From positions 806,001-870,000 of the forward strand of contig LATX02000200.1 of assembly GCA_001466705.2 (NCBI GenBank): 64,000 bases of DNA, written 5' to 3'. Positions 34,512 through 46,188 of this stretch are shown here, piece by piece; position 1 is the first letter of the stretch, and every line of letters starts with the position of its first letter. The DNA comes from Moniliophthora roreri. Its lineage: Eukaryota; Basidiomycota; Agaricomycetes; Agaricales; Marasmiaceae. A program made the position numbers and the translations under genes. The notes beneath the pieces were generated by a model. It did no database searches. It worked only from the letters and a program-made list of their open reading frames with translations, and was not told where the DNA came from.

Positions 34512-37500
34512 CATTGACAATGAAACACGTGCCTAGTAGTGTGCCAGCCCATAGATACCATCTCTTCAATCCCATTTCAGACACCCACACAAAGACCCTA
34601 GGATGGAGACAAGCCGAAATGTTCAGCTGACAATAATCGTAGCTGCAGTCTGAGCAACACACGCGGGTGACCAGAGGCCTGGTAATGACAGGAAGTCGGG
34701 ACGAGTCGCTGAAACAATCGAGAGCATGTGTGGGAAACTTTGTGAGCAGCGAAAAAGGTAACAAGCACGGTGAGCTGGCTGGTGGAAAATGCCGAAGCGT
34801 GGGGAATTAGGGAGAGGACCTTTTGAGCGCTGGACTGGAGCAAGCTGGTGCGGCAATACCCGATGGGTGGGAACTTTCTGCAAAAAGGCTTATTAATCTG
34901 AACCTTAAGGTATCAAAACCCACTACACTAGGTAGCGGGAATCAACTTAACCCATAATATCCACTACACAGGCAGCTGCAGGGAACAGGATGGTGTAATG
35001 ACCCTACTACTCGACAGTATTTGGGCTCAAAGGTATGCTTCAGCAGCTCTTTGGACCCATTGATGTTACTAACCCATCTTGTTGACATATGTAACAGTAT
35101 ATATAGTAATACAAAAAACACAAGTCATTTCAAATGCAAGTCCAACCTCACAGCTGTATATGATACCCAGTGCCGGATAGTCTCTGCTCAGAATCTTCAA
35201 CCAACCGAGATCGTCCTGAAGTGCACTGTTTTCCAAGCTCTCCAAAGCCACTTCAAAGCAGTCATAATTCATCTTTCATCTTTGTATAGACGTCACTATC
35301 CAATCAAAAGCTGACCAGTCAGTAACTGTAGGTGATCAAGCCCAATGAGATGTTAGTGGACGTTATCAGACAACAAATCCATGAAAACCTGACATGCACC
35401 TGACATTTTCTGACGTCTGTCTGATTAACCTCACTTGACAGCTTCTTCCCCAGCTACCAACTTGGAGCATAACAAAATGAGACTGTAGAAAAGAACATGG
35501 TAATATGTCTAACCTAGAAAAGACCCACTTTTATTCATTTTACACTACTTTTGAATTGGAACACTTTAATATGACACCAGATAACGGGCAATAAGGACTA
35601 GAGTGAGCCCACTCTGCTAGTCATTGCCTTAGAGAAGCTATGGTACCTTGGAAAGTACAAAGAGCTATATGATACACTATACAGAGGTGTTGAAGCTGTA
35701 CTTCCTGACTTATCTATGTATCAGATCTAAAATGGATCACTCCCAAAACCTGTAGGGAACCTAACTATGGCCCAATGAACACATTGGCTAGTTAACCAAG
35801 CTCTCAAAGTGCTATCAAGGGGATTTTAATTTCTACTTTACCTTTCTATGATATCTGCAAAGTGCAATCTGCAGTCAAACAGTACAGAGGTACTTAGAGG
35901 AGACGTCAAAACAGAAAGACGACTTAGAACAGGAACGATCATAGAACGATCCTCCTCCGAAGTCAATATATGGATCAGAGTCAAAGCAGGTGATCTCTTA
36001 ATAAAGAATTCACAGGCAGCTAAACAATATGCGATAACCTAACTAGGTATAAGGTCATCTTGGAATGATGGAACTCACTTCCGAAGGACATCCACTACTT
36101 ACAGACAGATACCACAAGACATACGAAGAATATCTAAATGCATAAGAAGTCCTAAATAAGACCGAGCATGCACTGTCAAAGGAGATAGGAACAGTAACAG
36201 CATGTTCCGACCTTGGAAACTTTGGCATCTAGGCCTCTACCGATGTGAGGATACTGGAATGGGAAATGCTGTAAAGAGACGGGCCAGATACAGCCATCTG
36301 CTTGTAGATACCTGACTTAGAAAAAGAGAAAATACAAATTATAGAGCCCAGAATGCCTGGAAACATAGATACTCTAGTGGCCAGACTCCGTGACATCTGA
36401 ATATTCCCTCTTTTAGTATCTCCATCACTCATTTATCATTTCCTGAATTATCGGACATTATTTATTTTTCTGTAGATATATTCCTTGGACTGTATATAAG
36501 GACAGCTAGATATTCATACATGCTCAAGTAACTCTGCCCCCTCCAATTGTGAATACATGAAGAGTTTGTTTGGTGTATAAATTTGTGTGCCATTCTAGTT
36601 TTGCTTCCTCACTTCAGGCCCTGGAGATTGGTCCTGAGTGACTCCAGAGAGATAGACATCTGATAACGAACTTGCATCATAAGAGATAAGAGTAACATCT
36701 TGAGTGCGTTGTCATGCTTTTCTAAGAGAAACTTTACACCAAGAAGGAGCCTTGGGCACTTGGAGTGTGGTCTGTGTGTGTATCAGGTTGTGACACACTT
36801 AGAGTATTAGCAAGGGGTGTGCCTGCGCTGAACTCTTTGTAGAAATCAGTCTAGGACCTTTTCCAGTACACTGTGTGTTGTAGTTATCTTGAAGAAGTCT
36901 TGAACTCCATAGGGTCAGACTATATCGGCTATCGAGTCTTTGTACAGGACTGTAGCTCTTGTGTTTTGTGCTTTGTGCACTGTGTTCTTGTGGTGTGTTT
37001 GTGTGTTTGGACATAAACTCTTTTTAAAAACCCATATATACTCCTCTGGAGGTGAACACTTTGGAGTAGATTGCTTCCATAAGAGAGAGAATCAACCTAG
37101 CTAAGGGTTTTGTTGGCATTCTAAGTGCAGTAACTCTGATCATGTTGATCCACACTTGCACAACAAACTGAGTTAGACTTTTTGGAGGTTATCTTTTGGG
37201 TAGCTTTCCACTAGTCTTATTCTTAGACAAATTAACAGCTCGAGATGGACTTAGAAACTTGTGCTTTCTGTCCATGCACAATAGGGTATGGGGAATAATG
37301 CAACATTTGCTCACATGTGTGAATAATTTGTTTGTGTTAGTAACAAGTTATTAACGAAGGGCTTTCAGACCCCATGTGAATATATGTGAATAATTCAATC
37401 ATGAAGAGAGCAGCAGGGGACCAAGTTCAAGTAGGCTGCTCAGTGCTTTTGAAGCGAATGCCAAACAGAGTCCATTCTTGCAGAAACTTTCCATAATGGG

Positions 37501-37697
37501 CACCTGGGCATCGGGGCCCGGAACTCCATACATCGCATGCACACACAACCACAGCCAGTGACTGCGACTCACGAGCTCATGCTATCCCTATCTTTGTATT
37601 CAATATCTGCTGCCCAGGCCAATTATTCACTCCTAGAAATGTTAATAATATGTGAAAAATGCCTTTTTTCACCTGTTAATAACCTAATTCTTGTGAA

Positions 37698-37717
37698 TGT
37701 TAATAACATGTTATTAA
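37698..37717. repeat. 20-bp perfect palindrome
   Basis: GTTAATAACATGTTATTAAC equals its own reverse complement (position accurate to a few bases). Variants such as GTAACAAGTTATTAAC near 37340 lie nearby. Confidence 0.6.
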
Positions 37718-37829
37718 CTAGGTGAATAATGACCCTCCAAAAGGTCAATGTGAGTAACAATACTACTAACACACCACAGAATTAGTTACTGCACCCTAGT
37801 GTGCAAATTCCCCTGTACCCTGAATTTCC

Positions 37830-39124
37830 CCATGCTCGCTTCTTTCTAACCACCACCATCCCAACTTCCCAGCTCCTCCTTAGTCCACTCTTTCTCCTTC
37901 TCAAGATGAAACTCGATGATTCAAGATATGATGCAGGGAATACTAACATAGACCAGAGTGAAATATGGTACAGGCAAGGTACATGTATTATTTACTTGTC
38001 GTTTTTGTGAAACTAAAGATCTTTCGACACATCAGGCCCCTTGGAGAAGACCTGGACAACGGCGCCAAACCACTTTTAATATATGACTATATCTTGTGAG
38101 TCGACCCTAGAGCATTGTTATCTTTACACTAAACATTCTATGTGCCGTAGCTCGCTGTGTTGTTAGAGTGACCCCCTCATTTCATAGCAGAAGGCTGAAG
38201 ACTGTTGGAGTTGGGCAGAGGGTTAGGGCCAAGGGTATTGGTCACTCTTGTGGGCACAGTTGGGATTTGAGATAGACAAGGTCTTTTGGTATGTAAGTTG
38301 TACTCAGTAGCACCTATAATGTATTCTAGTACCTCATCAATATATACCTAATCATCAGATGCTATCAGACATGATCAGATGAAAACTGACATCTAATAGA
38401 GCCTTTTGAAGGCTACCTAATAATGTCAGATAGCATCGGATAACGTCCAAATTATTCTGGGTTAAGGACACTATCAGACAAGGTTGGGCATTGTCTGATA
38501 ACATCAAATAACATCTGATAAAACCTCACTGGGCCTCAGAGGTCGTAACATCAACCATGTACACAAACTGACATTCCCTAGTACCAATGGCATTCCATAG
38601 GATTTAGAAGATGCACCTTGTCAGAAATAAGGATCACAGAAACCAAGGTATGCACCAATAGTTCAATAGCTGAATCCCGATTCACTACCTCAGTCTCTGT
38701 TCCAGCCTAGCCTAGATATTCTCCTCCGAATCCTGTTTCTATAAGCTGACTGGTGTATATCAAGGTCAGTGACTCCGCCCAGACCAAGGCCATCATTGTC
38801 GTTGGAAGTTGATATCAATGAGCTGACGGAGTCCAGATTATTTTTCGCGCTATTTTCATTTTTAAATTTCTTCGCTCGCTGCTCAGTACCAAATTTCTCT
38901 CACACAAGACACAATAATTCTCGCAATCTCAAATCTCTCGCTTGTTTCCAAAAAATCTCGCTGTCTGAATAAATGTACAAACGGAACAGCATAATATGGA
39001 ACTGAAAATGCCGAACTGTACTGCTTTGCCTGAGAACACCCTGTCTCTCAGATTGAGTCTATGTCACCACCGATATCATTAAGAATCTCGAATAAACCAC
39101 AGCTAACTCTTCGAGCCCCACCCC
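37830..39124 (+). repeat. left arm of perfect 1,295-bp inverted repeat
   Basis: Exact reverse complement of 39126-40420, as far as I compared. The arm contains TATCAGA/TCTGATA-type words (38350-38525) and a 67-codon frame at 38769-38972 that reappears identically on the minus strand at 39278-39481. It ends in CCCCACCCC next to the N at 39125. Confidence 0.92.
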
Positions 39125-39125
39125 N
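39125..39125. other. assembly gap (single N) at palindrome centre
   Basis: An undetermined base lies exactly at the symmetry axis between CCCCACCCC and GGGGTGGGG. Confidence 0.97.
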
Positions 39126-40420
39126 GGGGTGGGGCTCGAAGAGTTAGCTGTGGTTTATTCGAGATTCTTAATGATATCGGTGGTGACATAGACTCAATCT
39201 GAGAGACAGGGTGTTCTCAGGCAAAGCAGTACAGTTCGGCATTTTCAGTTCCATATTATGCTGTTCCGTTTGTACATTTATTCAGACAGCGAGATTTTTT
39301 GGAAACAAGCGAGAGATTTGAGATTGCGAGAATTATTGTGTCTTGTGTGAGAGAAATTTGGTACTGAGCAGCGAGCGAAGAAATTTAAAAATGAAAATAG
39401 CGCGAAAAATAATCTGGACTCCGTCAGCTCATTGATATCAACTTCCAACGACAATGATGGCCTTGGTCTGGGCGGAGTCACTGACCTTGATATACACCAG
39501 TCAGCTTATAGAAACAGGATTCGGAGGAGAATATCTAGGCTAGGCTGGAACAGAGACTGAGGTAGTGAATCGGGATTCAGCTATTGAACTATTGGTGCAT
39601 ACCTTGGTTTCTGTGATCCTTATTTCTGACAAGGTGCATCTTCTAAATCCTATGGAATGCCATTGGTACTAGGGAATGTCAGTTTGTGTACATGGTTGAT
39701 GTTACGACCTCTGAGGCCCAGTGAGGTTTTATCAGATGTTATTTGATGTTATCAGACAATGCCCAACCTTGTCTGATAGTGTCCTTAACCCAGAATAATT
39801 TGGACGTTATCCGATGCTATCTGACATTATTAGGTAGCCTTCAAAAGGCTCTATTAGATGTCAGTTTTCATCTGATCATGTCTGATAGCATCTGATGATT
39901 AGGTATATATTGATGAGGTACTAGAATACATTATAGGTGCTACTGAGTACAACTTACATACCAAAAGACCTTGTCTATCTCAAATCCCAACTGTGCCCAC
40001 AAGAGTGACCAATACCCTTGGCCCTAACCCTCTGCCCAACTCCAACAGTCTTCAGCCTTCTGCTATGAAATGAGGGGGTCACTCTAACAACACAGCGAGC
40101 TACGGCACATAGAATGTTTAGTGTAAAGATAACAATGCTCTAGGGTCGACTCACAAGATATAGTCATATATTAAAAGTGGTTTGGCGCCGTTGTCCAGGT
40201 CTTCTCCAAGGGGCCTGATGTGTCGAAAGATCTTTAGTTTCACAAAAACGACAAGTAAATAATACATGTACCTTGCCTGTACCATATTTCACTCTGGTCT
40301 ATGTTAGTATTCCCTGCATCATATCTTGAATCATCGAGTTTCATCTTGAGAAGGAGAAAGAGTGGACTAAGGAGGAGCTGGGAAGTTGGGATGGTGGTGG
40401 TTAGAAAGAAGCGAGCATGG
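39126..40420 (-). repeat. right arm of perfect 1,295-bp inverted repeat
   Basis: Mirror copy of 37830-39124. It begins immediately after one N and ends immediately before another, so the whole arm is a piece bounded by gaps. It carries no recognised gene. Confidence 0.92.
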
Positions 40421-40421
40421 N
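40421..40421. other. assembly gap (single N) at end of right arm
   Basis: An undetermined base joins the end of the right arm (GCGAGCATGG) to CCCCCCCCGAG. The mirror symmetry stops here. Confidence 0.97.
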
Positions 40422-40734
40422 CCCCCCCCGAGTAAGCGCCCCTGTTTACGAGGCAGGGACGATAAATTCCGCGCCAAAGCACCAAAAGCCTTGTCATAGG
40501 GAGTAGAGGAACTAAACCAGCGCTATCACTTCCGCGCAGGGGTAGTATAACTGCCTTCACTGCCAATTTCTCCACAGAGAGCGTACCGTTTGGACAACAA
40601 ACTGCTCGGCAAATACGGATTCCTTCGATATGTATAAAGACCACATGGAACTGTCGGGCCCAATGCCTTCTTGAGGCTTTTGAGACGCGCGTGATCCAAG
40701 GAGCTAGGCACCTGTCGCCTATGTCGTCCCTCAA
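40422..40734 (-). CDS. gene fragment truncated at assembly gap, unrecognised
   Basis: The minus strand has about 100 open codons from 40734 to the N at 40421, including WARQFHVVFIHIEGIRICRA and CCPNGTLSVEKLAVKAVILP. The Cys/His content and regularity suggest real coding sequence. It is cut by the N, and any continuation across it is artificial. The frame at 40526-40750 in another phase is an overlap. No family is named. Confidence 0.3.
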
Positions 40735-41676
40735 TGTTCATGCAATTCAAATCTGCCCGATGAAATCATGATTCGATGTCAGGAGACTTGGGAAAAGTTC
40801 AAGCAGGAAAAAGGTGATCCTTGGAAATTCTGCGTGTAGACTGATTTTCGATGGGCTGTTAAAGTCCAGGCAGACGATGAAAACCGAAGGCTCTTGCTAC
40901 AGTAGTATTAGATTTGAGCTGGTGTTACGCACCTGAAAACGGGTGGCGTTCTGGTGGCGTTGCGGTCCCGATCGGATACATATCTTACGTCAAGCCAAGT
41001 TCTCAGATATGATGGATAAGGCTCAACGAAAGTATAGAATGTGGGGCAATACTGAGGTGATATGAATATATGAATAAGTAACAAAAATTACTCACTTGAG
41101 CTGAATTTTTACAACCTTTGACGTCCTAGAGAGCATTCAGCTGCACAAACTGCGCGTTTCTGAACACTCAAGGAATAAGTCTGGTTTTTAGCAGGACGCA
41201 CGCGACCGGAAATAGGCGAAGTATGTAATTATAAATCTCCCACGCCCACCCCTATACGGAGATTAGGTTCTGTCATACAGTACCGCTTTGTCGACTCTCC
41301 CTCCCTCCAAGACGAAAGGAAAACGGCCTAGGACTCGTAGAATAACCGCAACTCTTGGTAAGTACTAGTACTACTCCTAGAATCACCAAAAATTGATCTC
41401 TTGCTCGTGCTTATCCAGTTTCAGACTCGGATGAAGTTACAGCTCCAGGTTCCTTTGACTTCAGGGCCATCACGTCAGGACTCGGGACGAGGCCAAGCCT
41501 TATCTGAAGCATGTGAGTCTGTCTCTCCAGAGCCTGCCACGGAAAGTGAAATAAACCCCATTCTTGAGATCCCAGCCGTCTCGATAAGGAAGTATGCTAG
41601 GTTTGCTCTAGTTAAAAAACGCGAGACTCGCACCTTACGACCCTCCCCATTGCGATCAGCGTAACCCAACTCCTTC
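40735..41676. other. upstream region of amino-acid permease
   Basis: About 940 bases without a supported gene. A frame at 41401-41664 begins with TTG, shows no family resemblance and is not called. C-rich promoter-like text (CTCTCCCTCCCTCC) lies near 41295, followed by possible leader sequence. Confidence 0.4.
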
Positions 41677-44285
41677 ATGGACCCTTCGATGAAGGAAAAG
41701 CTGGACGATGGTACCAGTTCCACGTCCTCACGCCATATCGAATTCTACGATCCCTTGAAAGAGTCCATATGGACTCGTATAGGTGTCAACCTGGAGAGTT
41801 TCAAGCGCGCACCTGGCTCGACTGGGTATGGACTATTCGTCGATAGTTTGCTTCTTTGCTGAACCAATTTCAGTGGTCAAGTCGTAGTTGGTGATCTCTC
41901 AGATGCAGACAAGGAGAGATTGAAGGCCGAGGGGCCAATGCTTCAACAGAAGATGAAGCCCCGCCATTTGTCAATGATTGCAGTCGGTGCGTTGCGTAGA
42001 ATATTGTTTCGCGTCTGTGGCTTACTCGCGTCTGATTCAGGCGGGAGTATCGGTACAGGTCTTTTCGTTGGCTCCGGAAATGCGCTTCACCGTGGAGGAC
42101 CAGCTGGTGTATTGATTGCATGGATTTTAATTGGCGTAATGTTAATCAATGTTACTCAGGTGAGACGACACTCGCTATACGCTTCGTACCGTACTGATGA
42201 CCGTGAAAGACACTCGGGGAAATGGCTATCGTCTATCCTGTATCTGGCGGCTTCTATACACTCTCCGATCGCTTCCTTGATCCTGGTTTCGCATTTGCAA
42301 TGGGTTGGAACTATGTCTTGCAATGGATAGTCATTGCACCGTTAGAGGTTACGGTTGCAGTAACTACGGTACAATACTGGGAAGCTGCGAACGTAGTTCC
42401 GACTGCTGCGTGGATCACGATATTTTGGGTTGTCCTAAGTGTGTTTTGTCAATACGCTTTTATGATCTAGAGTGCTCATTATTGTTACAGTGATAATCAG
42501 TATCTTCGGTACACTTGGCTTCGCAGAAGAGGAGTTTTGGAGCTCCTGCCTGAAACTCTTGGTTGTAGTCATGTTCATCTTTATTGGCATCATCTGCATT
42601 TGCGGTAAATCGAAAGGTTGAATTGATCTTCGTTTCCACGTTCATTGATATCCCGACTTAACAGGTGGTGGTCCTAGTGATGGAGAGTACAATCATTATA
42701 TCGGAGGCATGCACTGGAGTAATCCCGGAGCGTTTGCCAATGGTTTTCAGGGTGTTTGCTCGGTGTTCGTCACCGCTGCATTCTCATTCGCTGGAACGGA
42801 AATTGTTGGATTGGCTGCCAGTGAAACCCCTAACCCAAGGGTAACGATGCCAGGTGGGCAATTTCAAATTAAGCAAGGGAAACATCTTAACCCTATTGTC
42901 AGCCGCTGTCAAGGGGACGTTCTGGCGTATTGTAAGCTGCCACTTTTCGGTGTAATTCACCACGCTGACAACCTCCTTAGACCGTCATCTACGTGACCTC
43001 GCTCACTATCATCGGTACGTTATGACATGAAAACTTCAGAAAGTATACTCAAGCAATTTTTTTCCGAAAGGTCTCCTTTTACCATACACGGAGGAGCGAC
43101 TTTTGGGTGGCGGTGGTGCTGGTAAGTGTGAACATCGAGGCACTAGTAGTATTACCCACTCGCATTTAGACGCGTCTCCCTTCGTCATTGCACTGGACAG
43201 AGCAAAAATTCCGGGCTTGAACCGTCAGTCTCTCAGTTTTAGCCCGTACCGTACCGTTACTCACTACCGTTTTTGCAGACCTCGTGAACATTACCATCTG
43301 TATCTCCGTGCTTTCCATCGGTCTTTCTAGTATATATGCCGGATCGCGTACCCTTACTGCTCTTGCTGAAAACGGCTTTGCTCCACGAATCTTCACCTAT
43401 GGTCAGTGCCATCTGCACAATTCAGCTATGAGATTTTCATGACCTTCAATCAGTCGATAAGTCTGGGAGACCTTTATTTTCGGTCCTTCTCTTCCTTGCC
43501 AGTACACCAATCGCATATATCAACACCGCGAGGGATGGCGCTACTGTCTGTGCGTACTGTTCGATGCTGGCCATACGTGGCGTAATCACTCATTGCCGCT
43601 AGTCGATTGGCTCGTCGCCATCTCCGCTCTTTCAACTCTCGTCACTTGGCTCTCCATCTGTATTTGCCAGTATGTATCCTTGATTTACAATAGATCAATT
43701 AGGATGCCGACGTGACACACAGCCTTCGGTTCCGCCGAGCCTGGAAAGCGCAAGGACATTCTGTGGAGGAGCTACCTTTCAAGGCCTTGGGCGGAGAATA
43801 TGGTTCATGGTTCGGCGTCATCCTCATTATTCTAGTCTTGATCGCACAATTCTATGTGGTAAGTAATTTCTTCCGCTCGCGGATAATGTTACAAAGTTAA
43901 CCCTTCACTTCCAGGCTATCTGGCCCCCCAACTTTAAGGGTACAACGGGTGACCGAGTCGCGAGCTTCTTCCGTACGAAACTATCTTTCTTCATCCATTA
44001 CATCAATTAAAAGCACATACCACAGAGGCCTACATGGCCGCTCCTATCGTTGTCGGATTCTGGGTCGCTGGCTACGCTTGGAAACGTACACGCCCTCGTC
44101 GTGCGCACGAAATCGACCTTGACGTGAGTCTTCCTCCTAGGCTTGACTGAGACAAATTCAAACAGCTATCCCCGCAGACCGGACGGAAGAGCTGGCTCAC
44201 TGTTGAAGAGATGCGTCAGTATCGTGCTGAGCGGGCTGCGGCTCCCATTCACATTCGCATCTACCGCATACTCTTTACCAATTAG
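41677..44285 (+). CDS. amino-acid permease, AAT/APC family
   Basis: Plasma-membrane proton symporter for amino acids by family. The start at 41677 gives [20 protein letters not shown], a cytosolic N-terminus. [16 protein letters not shown] marks helix 1, then [36 protein letters not shown], a region [18 protein letters not shown], and [17 protein letters not shown]. Splicing across 42,853-42,902 and 42,931-42,980 gives [39 protein letters not shown] and [16 protein letters not shown] follow, the latter formed across an intron near 43,553-43,602. The tail ends [20 protein letters not shown] at 44285. Around twelve introns are needed; those checked are in phase and all conserved segments are present. 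Substrate range is unknown. Confidence 0.88.
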
Positions 44286-44659
44286 AGTACATGATTCCTC
44301 AGTCGCTTCATCTACTTACTCGTGTCGGGCATGTTCAGTAGCGTCACAGACAGTATTTTTTGAATTGATAATCTGGAAGATGCTTACCACTGGACTTTAT
44401 TTTCTACTTTTGGGGGGATTTAGGCGCGCTTGAACCTTCGCGATCATAGCCTTACAAAAAAGTTACACAAAACTTGGACGTTGTCGTTCGAAAGCCCCAT
44501 CGCCAAAGACAACACCCCCGACATAGCACTAGTTATAGAACTGCCACGCTAGGTCCAGGTGCCTCGGTCTTATCTACAGTGAATGATACATACATACAAG
44601 CTAAAGATACTAAAGTCAATGTGTAGGCATATCATGAACGGGATTATTCTATCGGCACC
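44286..44659. other. convergent intergenic region
   Basis: Lies between the permease stop and the stop of the minus-strand gene. Probably two 3' untranslated regions; no exon is seen. Confidence 0.45.
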
Positions 44660-45938
44660 TCAACGCGCAAATCGAGCAGTGCCATAATCCCTTGCAGCCG
44701 GCCTCCTTCCATTCCATCCCATACCAACGCTCAAGGGTATATATTCATCAAGTAAAGCTTCATCGTCCTCGGAGGCGTTTACCATGGTATCCATGTCACC
44801 TTGTAGTCCCATATCCTCTTGCGCCCATTGCACCAGTCTATTCTCTCCGACCCGGAATTGAGAGCGAGCGCGCCGCCTGGATTTCTTGGACATCGGGTTC
44901 AGGTTCAAGCCCTTGATATGGTGAGGTACCATGCTGAAGTTGAGGCGAGACACTCCTGATGACAATCGAGAAAGACTGGGCCGTAAGTAGGTGTCGATGA
45001 GGTATGTGGGAGGATTGTAAATGAAATAGCATGTCGATAGGAAAGCGATCCTAAAAAAAGAAAAGGCATAAATAGGACACTAGACGTAGCAGTGAAGATA
45101 ACCCCGTACCCTATGATTAGGACAGTCAAAGCAGCCCGAGTTCTAGATACACGTGGTGAGGAAGGTGTATCTAGTAGATTGTCATTTTCTTCTTTGTCGT
45201 TCGGGTCTTCCGCATCTTCTCCTTCTAAAGCAGAAAACGAAGGATCGTTGTTGATAAGGCAGGCATGCCTTGAAGTCCACCGAAATGAGTGGATATCGTC
45301 CCTCATACCAGTGTACGACGGAGCGCTGTTCTGCACCGAAAGATTGAATAAAACACTTGAGTCACAATCGAGGAACGTACTGAATCGGCCTGAAAGTCGC
45401 AGACAAATTCTATGAGGGCGGAATGCTGATGAATCACATCCCGAAAGGTGATTGTCAGACCGTCTAACTCTGATTTTACTATTAACCGTGAAAAAGGTAT
45501 CATGTAAACGACTTGCCCAAATCGCGATTAGCTGACCACATCGAAAGCGCAAATCCACTTGTACCTCCGGATTTGAAACCTGGGTTGGAGACTCAATTGG
45601 AGGTTCATAAATAATTGTTTGGACGTTTTCTGACCAGCAGAACATATCCAGGCTTCTTGAGGGCACTAATGCGAATGCGGGTTTAGAATGGAGAAGATAT
45701 GATACTCAAGACTCACCGCTTCCCGTATTTCATGATCGAGCCCTCTATTGCCAAACTTCATGATGAATCTGCTATCCTGCATCACAGGGCACAAGTCGTA
45801 GATGCTGTTTCCATCGATAATTGTGCAATCTGAAGGTGGCTCCAACCCATCTACTGATTCATATAAGAGCTGCGGTTCAGCGAGCGAGTATAGTATCAAA
45901 GAGGACCCTAGAAGATACGCTAATGCCTTCAGGGACAT
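44660..45938 (-). CDS. MRH-domain membrane protein, Atg27-like
   Basis: The start at 45938 gives a signal peptide, MSLKALAYLLGSSLILYSLA. A Cys-containing luminal region follows (SDCTIIDGNSIYDLCPVMQD, and later VDLRFRCG, DGLTITFRDVIHQHSALIEF and VCDFQADS). SFRWTSRHACLI is the closing motif of mannose-6-phosphate-receptor-like domains. After an acidic linker, splicing near 45050-45110 joins RAALTVLIIG to IAFLSTCYFIYNPPTYLIDT, a membrane segment. The cytosolic tail SRRRARSQFRVGENRLVQWA ends at 44660. Atg27 in yeast is such a protein, a type I membrane protein helping Atg9 traffic. Assignment is based on layout and MRH-like motifs; the first luminal introns are not fully resolved. Confidence 0.5.
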
Positions 45939-46188
45939 GATAGTACAGCAGCAAGATGTGGTGGAGCCTGCATTTGGGCGAGAACATGTGTATGATGGAT
46001 TGACAGCCTGGGGATACTGTAAGGGGGAGAGGCACCGGCCTCAAACGGAGCGGTGGGAAGCACAGATTGGGGTAAAAGTACTTTGGCCCTAAATCTAGCA
46101 GAAACGGACCCCTTATGACACACTCACTTACGTGACTCTGGGTCTTGTTTCTATTTTCATTTTGCCCCAATGTTCGGTCTGCTTCTCT
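45939..46188. promoter_or_regulatory. divergent promoter, Atg27-like (-) and ER-transporter-like (+)
   Basis: A 250-base interval between two start codons of opposite strand. Both genes encode endomembrane proteins. No specific site was identified. Confidence 0.45.

Larger units (their letters stand above)
32693..37829. repeat. AT-rich repeat-derived island without intact genes
   Basis: Over 5 kb with no open frame above about 100 codons and no splice-consistent gene. It contains a 95-bp direct repeat (33346-33440 and 34417-34511), a 57-bp segment shared with the inverted repeat (32729-32785), TATCAGA/TCTGATA-type words near 35350, TG-rich tracts near 36960-37010, and TTATTAAC palindromes near 37330 and 37698. 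Stretches near 35,460-36,300 look like broken coding sequence, with many stops and no identifiable domain. The pattern suggests decayed transposable elements, but neither terminal repeats with target duplications nor reverse-transcriptase or transposase motifs could be identified. Confidence 0.5.

Noticed and set aside
34495..34883. Overlapping minus-strand frames in the repeat island
   Set aside because: Three short frames on the same strand overlap in different phases, with no domain or splice support; chance in repeat-derived DNA.
35460..36300. Possible retrotransposon gag/pol remnant
   Set aside because: The text looks like broken coding sequence, but I could not identify a protease, reverse transcriptase, RNase H or integrase motif, so it is described only as decayed repeat-derived sequence.
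38769..39481. Two identical 67-codon frames facing each other
   Set aside because: They are the same sequence in the two palindrome arms, not two genes, and the arm shows no other coding support.
41401..41664. Open frame upstream of the permease
   Set aside because: It begins with TTG, does not connect to the permease in phase and matches no family.
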